DNA of 64,000 bases from Megamerina dolium (Eukaryota; Arthropoda; Insecta; Diptera; Megamerinidae): NCBI GenBank assembly GCA_963854835.1, contig OY978525.1, positions 68,190,907 to 68,254,906 of the forward strand, written 5' to 3'. This document shows, in pieces, positions 50,931 through 61,754 of this stretch. Position 1 is the first letter of the stretch. The number at the start of each line of letters is the position of its first letter. The position numbers and the translations under genes are program-made. The notes under the pieces are model-generated. The model was not told the DNA's origin. It did not search any database and worked only from the letters and a program-made list of their open reading frames with translations.

Positions 50931-51555
50931 AAAACACGTTAGGATCAATCAATCAAGATGGCGTGACGTAGGGACAAGGAACTCGGACTAAAGTCTCTCA
51001 AGAGGGCTAACCAAGAGTTTTGCGATCATACAAGATCTTTTGTACCCTAAGTCAATTTACAACACTAGAAACTCTTCAACCTTCATTATGAAGGTTAGGA
51101 TGAAGGGATCTTGTGGAACTTTTGATTATTGAAGCTGATAGCGGAAAACCCGGCTGAAAGGGTTTGGAACAGTCAACAGTCAAAGGACATATTCTACACT
51201 CAATGACATAGTCTACATTCCGTGTTGGAAGAGAGTCCCTTTTTGTGGAGGTGGTACTTTAAGAAGTTATGTCCCGTGAGATAGTTGTTTATTAGCCGCA
51301 GATCTGATCTGCTTAGTCTATTTCTATTCTGTTAGGAGTGTTAGGCCTAACCTGAGAGTGCAAAAAGTTTTGGAGATTTTATTATATAGTTCTATGTCTT
51401 TCATCTTCAGTTAGAATCATTGCCCTCCCGCCAATACTGTATCACTGTGTTATTGAATAATAAAGTACACATGTGGCGGTTAATAAAGGAAAATAATGTC
51501 TAATAAGTTACCACCTCATGCAGATCTACAGGTCTTCAATATTTTAATAAAATTT
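50931..51555. other. Unassigned stretch
   Basis: No domain recognised. An imperfect hairpin (AACCTTCATTATGAAGGTT, 51078-51096) is present. May be the LINE's decayed remainder. Confidence 0.3.
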
Positions 51556-51559
51556 ACAA

Positions 51560-52150
51560 ACACATGTTTACATAGTAATATATTTACATGGTTCAATTTG
51601 AGCAATTTGCTCAATTAAGTTTTCTTTTAGATGTTGAATGGTTTGAGGATTATCAGCATAAACTTTACTTTTCAAAAAACCTCAGAAAAAGAAGTAGAAT
51701 GGTGCTAAATCACATGATCTGGGTGGCCAATTAACATTTGTGTTGCTGTATGACCTGTTGCACCGTCCTGCTGAAACCTCATATTTTCCAGTTCGTTGAA
51801 AAAAGTTAGTAATCATCGTTCGATATCGAGCACCCCTCACAGTAACGACGTGTCCAGCTTATTTTTTTCTAAGAAATAGAGATCAAATAATCCACCAGAC
51901 CAAGAACCACACCAAACAGTTACTCCTTGTGGAAGAGTTGGTATTTCCAATATTACTCGCGGAATTTCTTCATCCCAGATTCGACCATTTTGTCAATTTA
52001 CGTATCCACCATTTTCAAATGTACTTTATCACTAGAGATGAATTTATTGAACTTTTTTTTTCCAACTTCTGTATAATTTTCTCCATACTTAAAATCATTT
52101 TTAACAATGAAGACGCATTGTTCAATCGTATACCTCTCCATATTTACTAA
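51560..52150 (-). pseudogene. Decayed DD41D (rosa-type) mariner transposase
   Basis: The minus strand reads GGYVN*QNGRIWDEEIPRVILE...VWCGSWSGGLFD (about 52005-51885), matching GGYVNKQNCRIWGSENPQVIEE of the intact element. It then reads NMRFQQDGATGHT (second D, about 51783-51740) and WPPRSCDLAPFYFF in another frame (about 51728-51690), where the third catalytic D is replaced by Y. The spacing region between them is mostly deleted. Ends with KVYADNPQTIQHLKENLIEQIAQIE. Confidence 0.75.
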
Positions 52151-52287
52151 CCATCATGTTTATACTTGACACTTGTCAATATACTGAAACCATTCTAGTT
52201 CAAAAACAACAACAAAAACAAAAGTACAAAGGGTAGCATATTTAAAAAGCGAACTATTTGAAGATCTTTTATAATAATTATAAATAA

Positions 52288-52383
52288 AAAAAATAAAGCC
52301 CCGAAAGGCTCATTGGCCGAGTTTCTCTCCCATTACTGTTGTGCGTGTTTAATTTTGGACAGTATTAGAAGGGACCTACTTAT
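52288..52383 (-). mobile_element. SINE 3' fragment
   Basis: The minus strand reads ATAAGTAGGTCCCTTCTAATACTGTCC...CGCACAACAGTAATGG...GGGGCTTTATTTT, the 3' half of the AGTGCC-type subfamily. It lies 88 bp downstream of the stop codon of the host-gene exon at 52471, in the same orientation. Confidence 0.75.
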
Positions 52384-52470
52384 GGGTATAAAAATGCTGG
52401 GTATAAAAATGCATAATATTATACAAAACATAACCGTTGATAGACAGCTTATTGACTTTTTTGGTCGCTG

Positions 52471-52643
52471 TCAGTTTTTGTAATGTATTTCTTCAAAACC
52501 TGATAGGTATGGAGCAAAGTAGAGTGTAGGTGTTGCATAGTACTGGGAACATTCAAGGCAAACAAGGCAATAGAGTTGTTCTTGATCTGGTGGCAGATTT
52601 AGAGGGATACAAAAGCACTTATGACAGTTTTTTTTTACATTTC
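52471..52643 (-). CDS. Putative host gene, last exon (exon D), Cys-rich C-terminus
   Basis: It starts after AGATCAG|GA (acceptor at 52645-52644) and ends at a stop at 52473-52471. The frame reads NVKKNCHKCFCIPLNLPPDQ and continues with CLVCLEC and an aromatic tail ending HYKN. The first two bases complete the codon left open by exon C, giving glycine. The C-x-x-C-x-C and C-x-x-C-x-x-C arrangement may bind zinc; that is inference. I do not recognise the protein family. The composition and unbroken frame differ from the transposon debris around it. Confidence 0.6.
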
Positions 52644-52836
52644 CTGATCTGGCCAAAGAACTTAAGTTGAAGAAATTTATGATTTAGTGAACATTTTTTT
52701 AAATTGTTTGACCGGGATATTATTGACAGAACAGCAGTGAATATTTCATTATAATTTACTATACTCATTATTTCATTGGTGAATACAATTATCATTAAAA
52801 ACATTACTTTAGAATTAATTATTTTGAAAAAATACC

Positions 52837-52975
52837 AAGAAATTCAGATATAGGGGATAGTCAATATTGATCTCCTGAGCTTATCTCAAAACAAATTTTG
52901 AGATAAAATTTGTATAAATATGTTTTAAGCCCAGGAGGTCAATACTAACTATACCCTATACTTGAAATTCTTGAA
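52837..52975. repeat. Imperfect palindrome / fold-back, about 139 bp
   Basis: The left arm CAAGAAATTC...TATAGGGGATAGTCAATATTGATCTCCTGAGCTT pairs with the right arm complement CAAGAATTTC...TATAGGGTATAGTTAGTATTGACCTCCTGGGCTT. An inner hairpin TTATCTCAAAA / TTTTGAGATAA sits in the loop. It lies in the intron between exons C and D. Confidence 0.8.
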
Positions 52976-54155
52976 ATTTCTTGGCCGTAAAGTAGTGTAA
53001 TAGGATTTTGATATGCAACAAATACATATTTCTCCCCAAAAAAATGCGTGAGCCAATAATGGTGGAAATCGATTTGGGGTGAGTGGTGCTGCATCAAAGT
53101 CAAAGTTAAATAAATGGGAGAAAAATTTATAAATACCACTACAAAATTAATAATTTCAAAGGCGGAAAATATAGGATCTTCAACCTTTAATACCTCCCCT
53201 TCGCCTAGAATTTCTTCCGAATTACCTTATCCCCTATCTCCAGTTTTAAGATGGTCTCCCATACAAAATTGACGTTTATATAAATTTCCCTTTTATCGTA
53301 CATAATTCTGTCAAAAACACTTGTAAATCAACAAATAACCCTGCACATAGCTGCACAGGAATCTCCTCTACCGCAGTGATATGATCAACACAGTCTACCA
53401 TCTTAACGTTTTTCTTGAACAAAGTTATCCTCTATCTCCAGCTATTAAGGAGGCTGCCATACAAAATGAATGAAATATCACCTGAAAAACGACAGTTAAC
53501 TACATAGTTGCCCAGGAATCGAAATTAGAGAAATGAAATGTAAGGTAGACCTTCATTAATTTTTTGCTTAGAACATTTCTTCTGAATATACCCACCCCAT
53601 CCCATATCTCTATATACCCATACCCATTCTAATGAAGAACGTATTTAATTACAACGTGTTGATCCAAAATAAGTACAATCGCGATGAGTATCCACAACAT
53701 AAAAAAAACGCCCCTAGGGGAAACAATTTTAAGAAATTATAAAACTTGTAGAGAAGCTTCCTTAACGGATTGATATAGGGTTAAATATGTTTCGGAGACA
53801 TAATAACGAGGGCCAGTCGTACAGTTTAAAACTACCTATCAGTTAAACCTATTTGTCAAAGTTGCTTCCATATTTATGAGCTTTGACTTTGACACTATTT
53901 ATCCCAACTTGATCTCCACAAATTTTCGCCTCACACATTTTTACGGGGAACTTACCAAACTAGGTTGCATATAGAAATCGAAGAATCGTGCACTAACCAT
54001 AAATAACACTTATTTGAATTAAATATCACAAAAAATGTATAATTTCCTGTATTTTATTCAAATGATTATTTACAATCTGTAATGGCAAAAATAAAAACAA
54101 AGTAGTAATAAGTAATAACATTTTAAAAAATAAAAGAAATACCTTTACTTCGTAC
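52976..54155. other. Intron C-D remainder with diffuse repeats
   Basis: Two related blocks (TTATCCCCTATCTCCAG...CCATACAAAAT at 53226-53268 and TTATCCTCTATCTCCAG...CCATACAAAAT at 53426-53467), about 200 bp apart, suggest a diverged repeat array. No coding recognised. ATTTTATTC near 54050 is an AATAAA on the minus strand, so an alternative transcript could end here after reading past exon C. Confidence 0.4.
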
Positions 54156-54320
54156 CTTCCAAAATCTCCTCATTGTCTTCACAGATTGCATCGGGATCGT
54201 TGCTCTTTCGAACAAGTGATGCTCTTTCATTCAGTTGTTCGAAGTTAGTAGCAGAGTTACATGAATCCAAAGTTGTTTGTACAACTACATCCATATGTGA
54301 ATCTAATGAGAATTGTTTGC
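54156..54320 (-). CDS. Putative host gene, exon C
   Basis: A strong acceptor TTTTCTTTGTTTTGTAG|GC lies at 54322-54321 and a donor GAAG|GTACGA at 54155-54154. The 165-bp frame reads KQFSLDSHMDVVVQTTLDSC, then NSATNFEQLNERASLVRKSN and an acidic end DPDAICEDNEEILE. The first two bases join the last base of exon B to give glycine, and the final base joins exon D. If the donor is not used, the frame runs four codons further to a TAA at 54147-54145. The family is not recognised. Confidence 0.62.
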
Positions 54321-54975
54321 CTACAAAACAAAGAAAATACTTTGTCACAAAAAATGTAGAGAAATTTTAATTAATTAAAATGCGATCCCATTTAATAGTA
54401 AATATGTGAGTAGATTATGTTGATTCAATGTAATGGTGATTTGATGCCTCACCTATATTTTCATTTCAAAATAATTATAATTTAAAACTTTTCATTTTCA
54501 AATATGCCGAAAGTTTTTTTTTAGTGTTGTTAGTCAACTGTCCTTTAAATTCGCTAACAGTCTCGCAGCGGTGTAACAAAACATAGCGCACAACAAAACG
54601 TACATTCATGAATTGTGTGTAATGTTGTCGCTTGTGTCTTTTTTTGGGACAAAGATATCAGTTTTGTGAAATTTTCAAAATAGTGACGATGTCGTAATCA
54701 GCCTGAAAATTATTCATATGCATGTTTTTGTTGTTTCTGTACTATTGTATTGAAAACAGTTGTAAGAACCTATACTTAGCAAAAGTGCATGTGAAAATAT
54801 GAAATATATGTGATTTTATCCTATATAAGTTACACAGTTATACTTGTTATATATATACTTTATTATTTTAAAACTATATTGAACAATATGGCTTTTTTGT
54901 ATAATATTATTGACTTGAATATTATTTAAAAGAAAATTCATTTGCAACAATGAAAAGGAAATATCTTACTTTTAC

Positions 54976-54990
54976 ATTGGTGACCCCGAC
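54976..54990 (+). other. Primer-binding site, tRNA-Trp type
   Basis: TTGGTGACCCCGACT directly follows the 5' LTR. The TGG-TGACCCCGAC part complements the tRNA-Trp 3' end with CCA. Confidence 0.7.
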
Positions 54991-55013
54991 TCAAAACACA
55001 AATTTGAAGAAAT

Positions 55014-55640
55014 ATGAGCTTACATCATAATCCTCAGATGCCCAATCCTGCACAAAATATCATGAATAGTGATCAAAATTCAAATATCAACAATTCAACA
55101 TCTGATGAAAATTTACCACTAACTAGTAGCAACCCATCAAGTGGAGAAATTGCAGCTACAAATAAAAATAAATTTGGCGTGAAAACCCGCAACTACGGTT
55201 TATTCAAATTGAAGCAATTTTTGTAGTCGCAAATATGCAAAGAATGCTACAAAAGCTAAGCATCTTCTTGCAAATTTAGACGGTACAATATTAAAGTATG
55301 TTGGTGATCTGTTACGGGTGCCTCGTGACGACGGCACGCAATATGAAGTCATAAAAGAAAGGTTAATCAAAAATTTTGAGCAATCAAGCGATTCAAAGCT
55401 TCGTCAATTATTTAGCGGTACAGTTCTCGGTGATCGACGACCAACTCAATTTCTTCAAGAAATGCATGGTTTGTACTTAGAACACTTTTCCTAGACCAAA
55501 TGCCAGATAGTTCACGGGCTATCTTATCCGTCAATAAATCTAACGTTTATGATTTGGCCGAACAGGTAGATATTATAGTAGAGTCAATCCGTGCCAGTGA
55601 ATCTTTAGGATCTATATCGTTAAACTTAGAAAGCTAAACG
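55014..55640 (+). pseudogene. CsRn1-like gag remnant
   Basis: An N-terminal N/S-rich start (MSLHHNPQMPNPAQN) is followed, with frameshifts, by the capsid end block FLDQMPDSSRAILSVNKSNVYDLAEQVDIIVESIRAS (about 55493-55600), typical of CsRn1/Kabuki-group gags. No zinc knuckle was seen, which also fits that group. Confidence 0.7.
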
Positions 55641-55999
55641 AAAACGCGACAGGCAATAAAAAATGCAATCGTTTTCGTTTTAATAGATATGTTTGGAATG
55701 ATTCTTGGTGCTGGTATAATAAAAAGTTTGGTATCAATGCCAGCAAATGTATCACACAGAACAGATTTTATAAAACACCAGCATTTACTACCAGATCTTA
55801 AAATATGTCACTTGCTGATGGTAAAACGTTTCTGTCCACATCTGGGCACTTTTCAAATACTCTAACGATAGGCATATCCATGATAAAAAAATATAATAGC
55901 GTTTATCGCAAACTGCTTGAGTAGTTTCCAAAACTTTATTCGCTTACACATAACAACGAAGCATCTTGTCCTTCAGTATATCATTACATTGAAACATAC

Positions 56000-56720
56000 G
56001 GTGCTCCAATTTCTTGTAAAGCACGACGGCTTGATCCATTAAGATTAGAAATGGAAAACGCGAATTTAATTTAATGATGCAAGACGGCATAATTCGAGTA
56101 ACTGGTCAAATCCTCTTCATATGGTCCCTAAATCTAGCGGCAATTGCAGACCATGTGAAGATTATCACCAACTCAATTATCTTGTACGATTTATTACCGA
56201 TTTTTGTGGAAAATTGTCAGATTATACTGTATTTTCAAAACTGGACCTAGTTAAAGCCTATCATCAGATACCAATGAATCCTGTTGACATTCCAAAGGAA
56301 CATTTACAACATTTGGAAACACTTTTTGAAAAATTACAAAATAACAGTATAATTATAAATCCATCTAAATGTAGTTTTCGTAGTACTGAAGTGAACTTTT
56401 TGGGATTTCACATAAATGCTCAAGGATTCTCAGCAATTTCATCTAAAGTTTAAGATTTTCTAAATCAACCAAAGCCCAGAACGATCAAAGATCTGCGAAA
56501 ATACCTAGTAATGATTAATTTCTATATAAAATTTATTAAAAATGCCGCAAAACATCAAATTTTACTTAATGAATACATAAAAGGCGCAACCAAAAATGAT
56601 AAAACTATAATACAATCGACCAACGAAGCAGCAAATGTGTTTGAACAATTAAAAAAACGACTTGGCAAATACTACTGTTCGGAGCAGGAACTGATATGGC
56701 AAAAAACAGTTTATTTTTAA
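56000..56720 (+). pseudogene. CsRn1-like reverse transcriptase remnant
   Basis: HMVPKSSGNCRPCEDYHQLNYL (56118-56180), DYTVFSKLDLVKAYHQIPM (56220-56280) and the thumb block HLETLFEKLQNNSIIINPSKCSFRSTEVNFLGFHINAQGF (56310-56430) are clear. The palm with Y-x-D-D between them is deleted (VDIPKEHLQHLE follows directly). The connection FYIKFIKNAAKHQILLNEYIKG follows at 56518. Confidence 0.78.
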
Positions 56721-56849
56721 CAAATATCAAACATAAATTCCTTTACTCTACTTAATAATCCAGTATGTATGTCATCTGGTCACACTGTTCAAATTATGTG
56801 TATTCTTATTCTGAAGTCATACATTGTCGTAATTTGCTTTTTCTTTTTC

Positions 56850-57600
56850 TTTTAACTTTTGCTATGTCAATGTATAATCAAGGCATAGATTATACATTGT
56901 TAGCGAATCTTCAACGTGATGGGAAACACACTATAGCTAATATTAGTTCATTCGGTATCTCTTCGCAAGGGTTCAAAGACGTCCATTTAAATATTGGCTG
57001 ACGATTGCCCCCATTAAACGATACATGGATTACGCGATATGGAATACCATAATCAATAACAACAAATCGAGGACTAAAATTTATTTCCCACACTTTTACA
57101 AAATTCATTGAGCTAATGGGAATAAAGCACAAAATGACAACAGGATACCATAGACAATGTAATGGAATAGTAGAGCGATTTCACCGAGCACATCTGTCAC
57201 AATAATCTTGGGAATACGAACAGGAGTAAATAATGATATAGAAGTTTGGACTTTACAAATTTTATTTGGAGAATCAGTCACTATTCATGGAGATTTTACT
57301 TATTCAAGAATTAAAATAAGACCACAGTCAGATATGGTTCAAGAACTTCAAAATTTTCATAATATTTTGGCCAGTTATTCACAACCACAATTCTAATAAA
57401 TAGTGGTTCGTACACAAAGACTTGAGTCATTGTACACATGTTTGGATTAGGATAGCTTCAGTTAAAAAACCTCTATCGACGAAATATTCAGGACCTTACA
57501 AAATATTACATCGAACGAAGAAATTCTTTAAGCTATTGATTCAAAGTCGGGAGGATTCAGTTTCTATTGACTGCTTAAAACCTACATACTTCGATTCAAT
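56850..57600 (+). pseudogene. CsRn1-like integrase remnant
   Basis: NDTWITRYGIP*SITTNRGLKFISHTFTKFIELMGIKHKMTTGYHRQCNGIVERFHRAHL (57020-57195) carries the N-R-G version of the second aspartate block (D lost) and the glutamate in IVERFHR. The C-terminal VWIRIASVKKPLSTKYSGPYKILHRTKKFFKL (57436-57540) is the GPY/F-like end module. Confidence 0.75.
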
Positions 57601-57628
57601 TTCATCGTTTTCACTGGAAGGGGAGTAG

Positions 57629-57766
57629 TGTAGGAGATACACTCTTATACATACTTTATTATATTAAAACTATATTGAACAATATTGCTTTTTTGCATAA
57701 TATTACTGACTTGAAAATTATTTAAAATAAAATTGCAACATTGAAAAGGAAATATCTAACTTTTAC
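57629..57766 (+). repeat. 3' LTR of CsRn1-like element 2, 138 bp
   Basis: Begins TGTAGGAGATACAC after the purine tract GGAAGGGGAGTAG and ends ACTTTTACA. Confidence 0.78.
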
Positions 57767-60700
57767 AGACCGATAAATAAGTACTAAGACTTCGCAATAG
57801 TAATGACTGAGCACGCTAATAACTGCGTAACAGATGAACATTCTCGAGACAAAGAAGTGCACTTTGATAATTTATCACCAATATTATTAAATATCGAGGC
57901 TGATTTATTTTGTAAGGCTTATTCTTTTGATTCTGAAAGCAAAGACGACAACATTCCCCTTCCATTATTGTCAGAAGTAAGGAAACAAAGATTTAGTAGC
58001 GACGTGGATAAGGTAGGATCTGGTGAAACTTGAGCCCGTTTTAAAAACAGATCCAATGATTAAGGCGAGTAAAAGTGCTGTTGGTAAGACACAGTCTTTT
58101 CAGCTGTCTGCAGTCACAATAGCATCTTGCTCAGAATACTCAGAATCCGGGCATCAACACAAAGCTCTGGAAAGTCCCAGCGTACACCAAGAGTAACAAC
58201 CGGGATGGCAAAGAAGGTTGTAATGTTGTGGGACAAAGCTTCTGTTTATTGTCTGGCTTCTCGGTATGGGAGTCGTATGAGTCTCATCTTTGGGATTGTG
58301 AGTTTTTACGTCTGTTTCGGATGAGCGGCTCAAAAGACTCTCATGGTTACTGTCACATAACAGTAACAGATTAACCTGCAACATTCAAAAGCCGTTACTG
58401 CACTCCTAAGTAGAACGCTATCCCAGTTGCACACATTACCTTATATAACAAAAATTCAAGAACTGTGGGTTTTTGCAGGTCGGGTTTGCGTCCTGGGTAT
58501 GTTAAAGGGGGCCACCGTATTATATGACAGTAATTCAAGTAGGCCTAGAACTTGTCTAGTAATATCATCCCATCTCTCCACTACTAAACTTCACCATTTT
58601 TGCTGTCAAGATTTGGTTGCTGCTAAGGTGAACTTTAGAAGTATAGGAGTTTGGACCAGGTTCGTGATCGCGACTGCTTACTTTTCCTATGATTCAATTT
58701 TGCCACCACGTCCGGGGAAGGTGGCCGAGCTCGTAGCGTTCTGTGAGCAACGCGATCTCGGCCTTATTCTCTGTTGTGATGCGAATGCTCAGTATTTTCG
58801 ATTATATAGCCTCCTCCTACCTCAATATACATAATGTTGGCCGACAACTAACATTTGTAACCTCACGCAGGCAGGAAGTAATCGACATTACCTTGCCCAA
58901 AAACAGAATTGGTTGGTCGGTAAAAAATTTGAGAGTCCTTAATGAAAACTCATGTTTTCACAGATATATCGAATTCCAGTGTGGCGATGCAGCGGAAATG
59001 CCTTTGCCCACCAGGAATCCTAGAAAGATAGACTAGTCAAAATTTAAGGAGACCTTGCAAACCAGCTTTGTGATGCTACCTAAGCTTCACAATAAGGGAG
59101 GCATTGAAGCGGCGGTGGAACACCTCAACTCTGCCCTTACTGCCAGCTTTGAAATAGTCTGTCACACGCGGCGGTCTCTTAACCGTGACCCAGTCCGTCG
59201 GTGAAACCGCGACCTTCAGATATTGAGACTCGAAACGAGAAGCCTTTTGAACCAGGCCTGCAAGACAAATCTTGAAGAGGATTGGTTATTTTACAGGGCT
59301 TCTTTTAGGGAATTCTATGTCGGACTGGAATCACTGAGCGACACAGCTAGCTGAAGAAGAACCAAACGGAATGATTGGGGTCACTCAGAAAACTTGATAG
59401 CTCCTTTACAGACCGCAAAAGTGAGACCTTCAGTTTACTTTTGCAGTCCTACTTTCCAAGATATCAAGTATCCATTACACCACAACAGCTATCATTTGTT
59501 GGCGCAACTGCTCCTACTCGGCATGACTGGTGGGTAGCCAGATCTGTGGCGAGTCCGAGTCCGGGCCAATCGACTGCACCAGATTGCTTATATCCTATCA
59601 TGCTGTAGAAAAGTATAGAGTTGACGGTAGCAGGCCTGAGAAAAATTTTCGAGGCCTGCCTCGCCTTGGCCTATATACCATACTATTAGAGGCTTGTTAG
59701 AGTAGCTTTCATTCCGAAAATCGGAAGGGATGACTACACTTACCCAAAGAGTTTCAGATCTATCAGCATGACTTCTTTCATGCTCAAAGGTCTAGAGCGT
59801 CTCGTAGAATTGCACATGCATAGAAGGTCGCTTAAAGCACATCCACTGTCTTCATATCAGCATGCTTACCAAAGCGGAAAATCCTGTGAGTCGACCCTGC
59901 ATAATCTTGTTGCTACGGTTGAGCAGGTCCTCGCAAGGAAAGAATACTCAATGAGCATCTTTTTGGACGTTGAAGGTGGATTTGATAATACGATTTTCGA
60001 TAGCATGTGTAATTCTGCCAGTCGACATGGAGTAGACAGACTGCTAGTAAATTGGATACGTTCAATGCTAGTACAACGAGTTCTAACGGTGCAAGCGGAG
60101 GATGATCTACTAGTCACATCCGGGGTAAATAAGGGATGCCCCCAAGGTGTCCTGCTCTCTCCTTTGCTCTGGTATATGGTTATTGATCCACTGCTTGTAG
60201 CGTTAAATAACTCGGGAACTGTGGCCTGTCTCGCTACAGGCCCTTCCCTTATAAATATCTGCGCGAAGGAGCAGGGAGCTCTGAATATGATTGACACCTG
60301 GCGCAGCGCGAAAAGGCTATCAGCTAATACCGCTAAGACTGGTTTGGTCCCCTTAACCAGAAGGAAAAATACTGATGGACTCATTCTCCCTGCTCTTAAG
60401 GGAGTCACTATTCAGCTATCCAAAGAGGGTAAGTATCTGGGAGTTATTCTGGATAGTAAACTTCTCTGGAAGTAACACCTTCGGCAGAAAACATCTATGT
60501 CATTGTCTGCCTTTTGGCAATGCAAGGGTGTCTTTGGCAAGAGGTGGGGACTTTCCTCTAGCAAGGTCCTTTGGATCTAAACTGCTATGATAAGACCAAT
60601 CATCTCTTATGGATCGGTAGCCTGGAAGAGTTGACTATTCCTTGCGGAAGTAAAGAGAACCTTATCAAGGTTACAATGCACTGTGGCTTTATGTTGTACT

Positions 60701-60790
60701 GGGGCCATCCCTACCACATCTGGCCCTGCTTTTGATGCTATAATGAATCTTCCCCACATGTCAGCATGTTTCTTTTTAATAAAAAGTAAT
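57767..60790 (+). mobile_element. LOA-type LINE copy 2, in intron B-C of the host gene
   Basis: It abuts the LTR of the gypsy element without a spacer. The order is gag-like leader (57803-58330), endonuclease (58480-59000), linker and RT (59690-60475), and an AT-rich 3' end near 60790 (TTTAATAAAAAGTAATACATACATA). Related to 1-2425. Confidence 0.75.
58427..60475 (+). pseudogene. LOA-type endonuclease and reverse transcriptase
   Basis: Endonuclease blocks: TRFVIATAYFSYDSILPPRPGKVAELVAFCEQRDLGLILCCDANA (58655-58790, D-x-N motif present) and RQEVIDITLPKN, then the region of the S-D-H motif (changed). The RT frame 59768-60475 is open for 235 residues: HAYQSGKSCESTLHNLVA, SIFLDVEGGFDNTIFDS (catalytic D of motif A), GCPQGVLLSPLLWYMVID. 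Where Y-A-D-D is expected the sequence reads VACLATGPSL, so the catalytic pair is absent. GKYLGVILDSKLLWK ends the thumb. Confidence 0.8.
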
Positions 60791-60986
60791 ACATACATAT
60801 TTATGCCTCTATTGTAAAAAGTTGCATTTTCTTACTTGATTTTTTATTTTAACATTCATGAATATGTATTCATGTATGTATGAAGCAAGCACGCTTCTGT
60901 AGACTCATGAACAAATGTTGGCAATGTACACGAGTATATCTTATATTATTCATTTGTGCACAATTCTATAAACTAACTTATTTTAC
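60791..60986. other. Intron sequence, no feature
   Basis: Between the LINE 3' end and the exon B donor; AT-rich. Confidence 0.4.
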
Positions 60987-61038
60987 CTGACATAAGAATA
61001 CCGCGTACCCGTCTTCGCATGGATGGCGATTCTTGATT
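60987..61038 (-). CDS. Putative host gene, exon B (52 bp)
   Basis: Acceptor TATCTTTCAG|AA (61040-61039) and donor TCAG|GTAAAA (60986-60985). The frame NQESPSMRRRVRGILMS plus one base continues exon A in phase 0 and leaves one base for exon C. The short basic segment has no recognisable domain. The exon is separated from exon A by a 72-bp intron and from exon C by a 6666-bp intron filled with retroelements. Confidence 0.6.
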
Positions 61039-61110
61039 CTGAAAGATATTTACATATAAAAATGTTTGTGTATTCATTTATATTTGTTAATTGTAATTAA
61101 ATTCGCTTAC

Positions 61111-61256
61111 AGCTATTCTAACACCAGCATAAGTTTTGGCAAGAAACTCATCTGCATCAAATATTGCTGCGAAGGAGCCATTTACAATTTTCGGAGACAT
61201 CGGAGAATTGGAAAGTAAAAGACTTGAGCCGAAACCTTCGAACTTATCCTTTGTAT
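61111..61256 (-). CDS. Putative host gene, exon A (internal; upstream exons outside or not found)
   Basis: Acceptor TTCATCTTCAAATAG|AT (61258-61257) and donor AGCT|GTAAGC (61110-61109). The 146-bp frame reads TKDKFEGFGSSLLLSNSPMS, then PKIVNGSFAAIFDADEFLAK and TYAGVRIA, ending in phase 0. The first two bases complete a codon from an upstream exon, so the gene starts at higher coordinates. The family is not recognised. Confidence 0.62.
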
Positions 61257-61259
61257 CTA

Positions 61260-61754
61260 TTTGAAGATGAAAAAAGTATATAAATAAATTCGTGTGTATA
61301 AATTTGAATGAATGGTAACATAAATTTCGCGGCTCCTTCTTATCGTAAATTTGTGAGCGCACTTCAGTAGAAACAGATGAAGCGATAATTTATTTTTTTA
61401 GAAAAGTCAAACTTGCATAAGTGAGTAATATGTTTTTTTTTCTGTTGTGTATAATTAATTGAGTCATCGTCGAGCAACGGTTCTAGGTCTCAGCTCTTCG
61501 GGTTAAGGGGGGTTCCTGCTTGGGCCCTAACCGCTACTACACGAATATACAAAGAATAATTCATGCACTGGAGCTAATATAACAAAATTAAAATCAAAAG
61601 CACTTATACGACAGACTTGTACTTCTATATTATCCACAATAAAACTTGACATACGGACATTCGGACGGACAGTGCCACCATCAAATGCATAGTGTATTTA
61701 CTATGAGCGGGCAACAACAAAGTGACTATGACGAAGAAAACACAACTTCAGTGG
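61260..61754. other. Unassigned stretch upstream of exon A
   Basis: A minus-strand stretch at about 61545-61450 (AQAGTPLNPKS, stop, DLEPLLDDDSINYTQQ) looks coding-like but holds a stop, and no splice sites were recognised. The plus strand at 61686-61760 reads MHSVFTMSGQQQSDYDEENT. Neither is assigned. Confidence 0.3.

Larger units (their letters stand above)
54820..57766 (+). mobile_element. CsRn1-like Ty3/gypsy element, in intron B-C of the host gene
   Basis: Short LTRs at about 54820-54975 and 57629-57766 share TACTTTATTAT...AAAACTATATTGAACAATAT and end ACTTTTACA. The PBS TTGGTGACCCCGAC (54976-54989) is a tRNA-Trp complement. Gag, RT and integrase follow in order but are decayed, with large gaps in RT/RNase H. 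The orientation is opposite to the host gene. The left LTR start is uncertain. Confidence 0.82.

Noticed and set aside
59866..60408. 180-codon minus-strand open frame
   Set aside because: Shadow of the LOA-type RT frame at 59768-60475.
61450..61545. Coding-like minus-strand stretch, considered as an upstream host exon
   Set aside because: Contains an in-frame stop and no convincing donor or acceptor.
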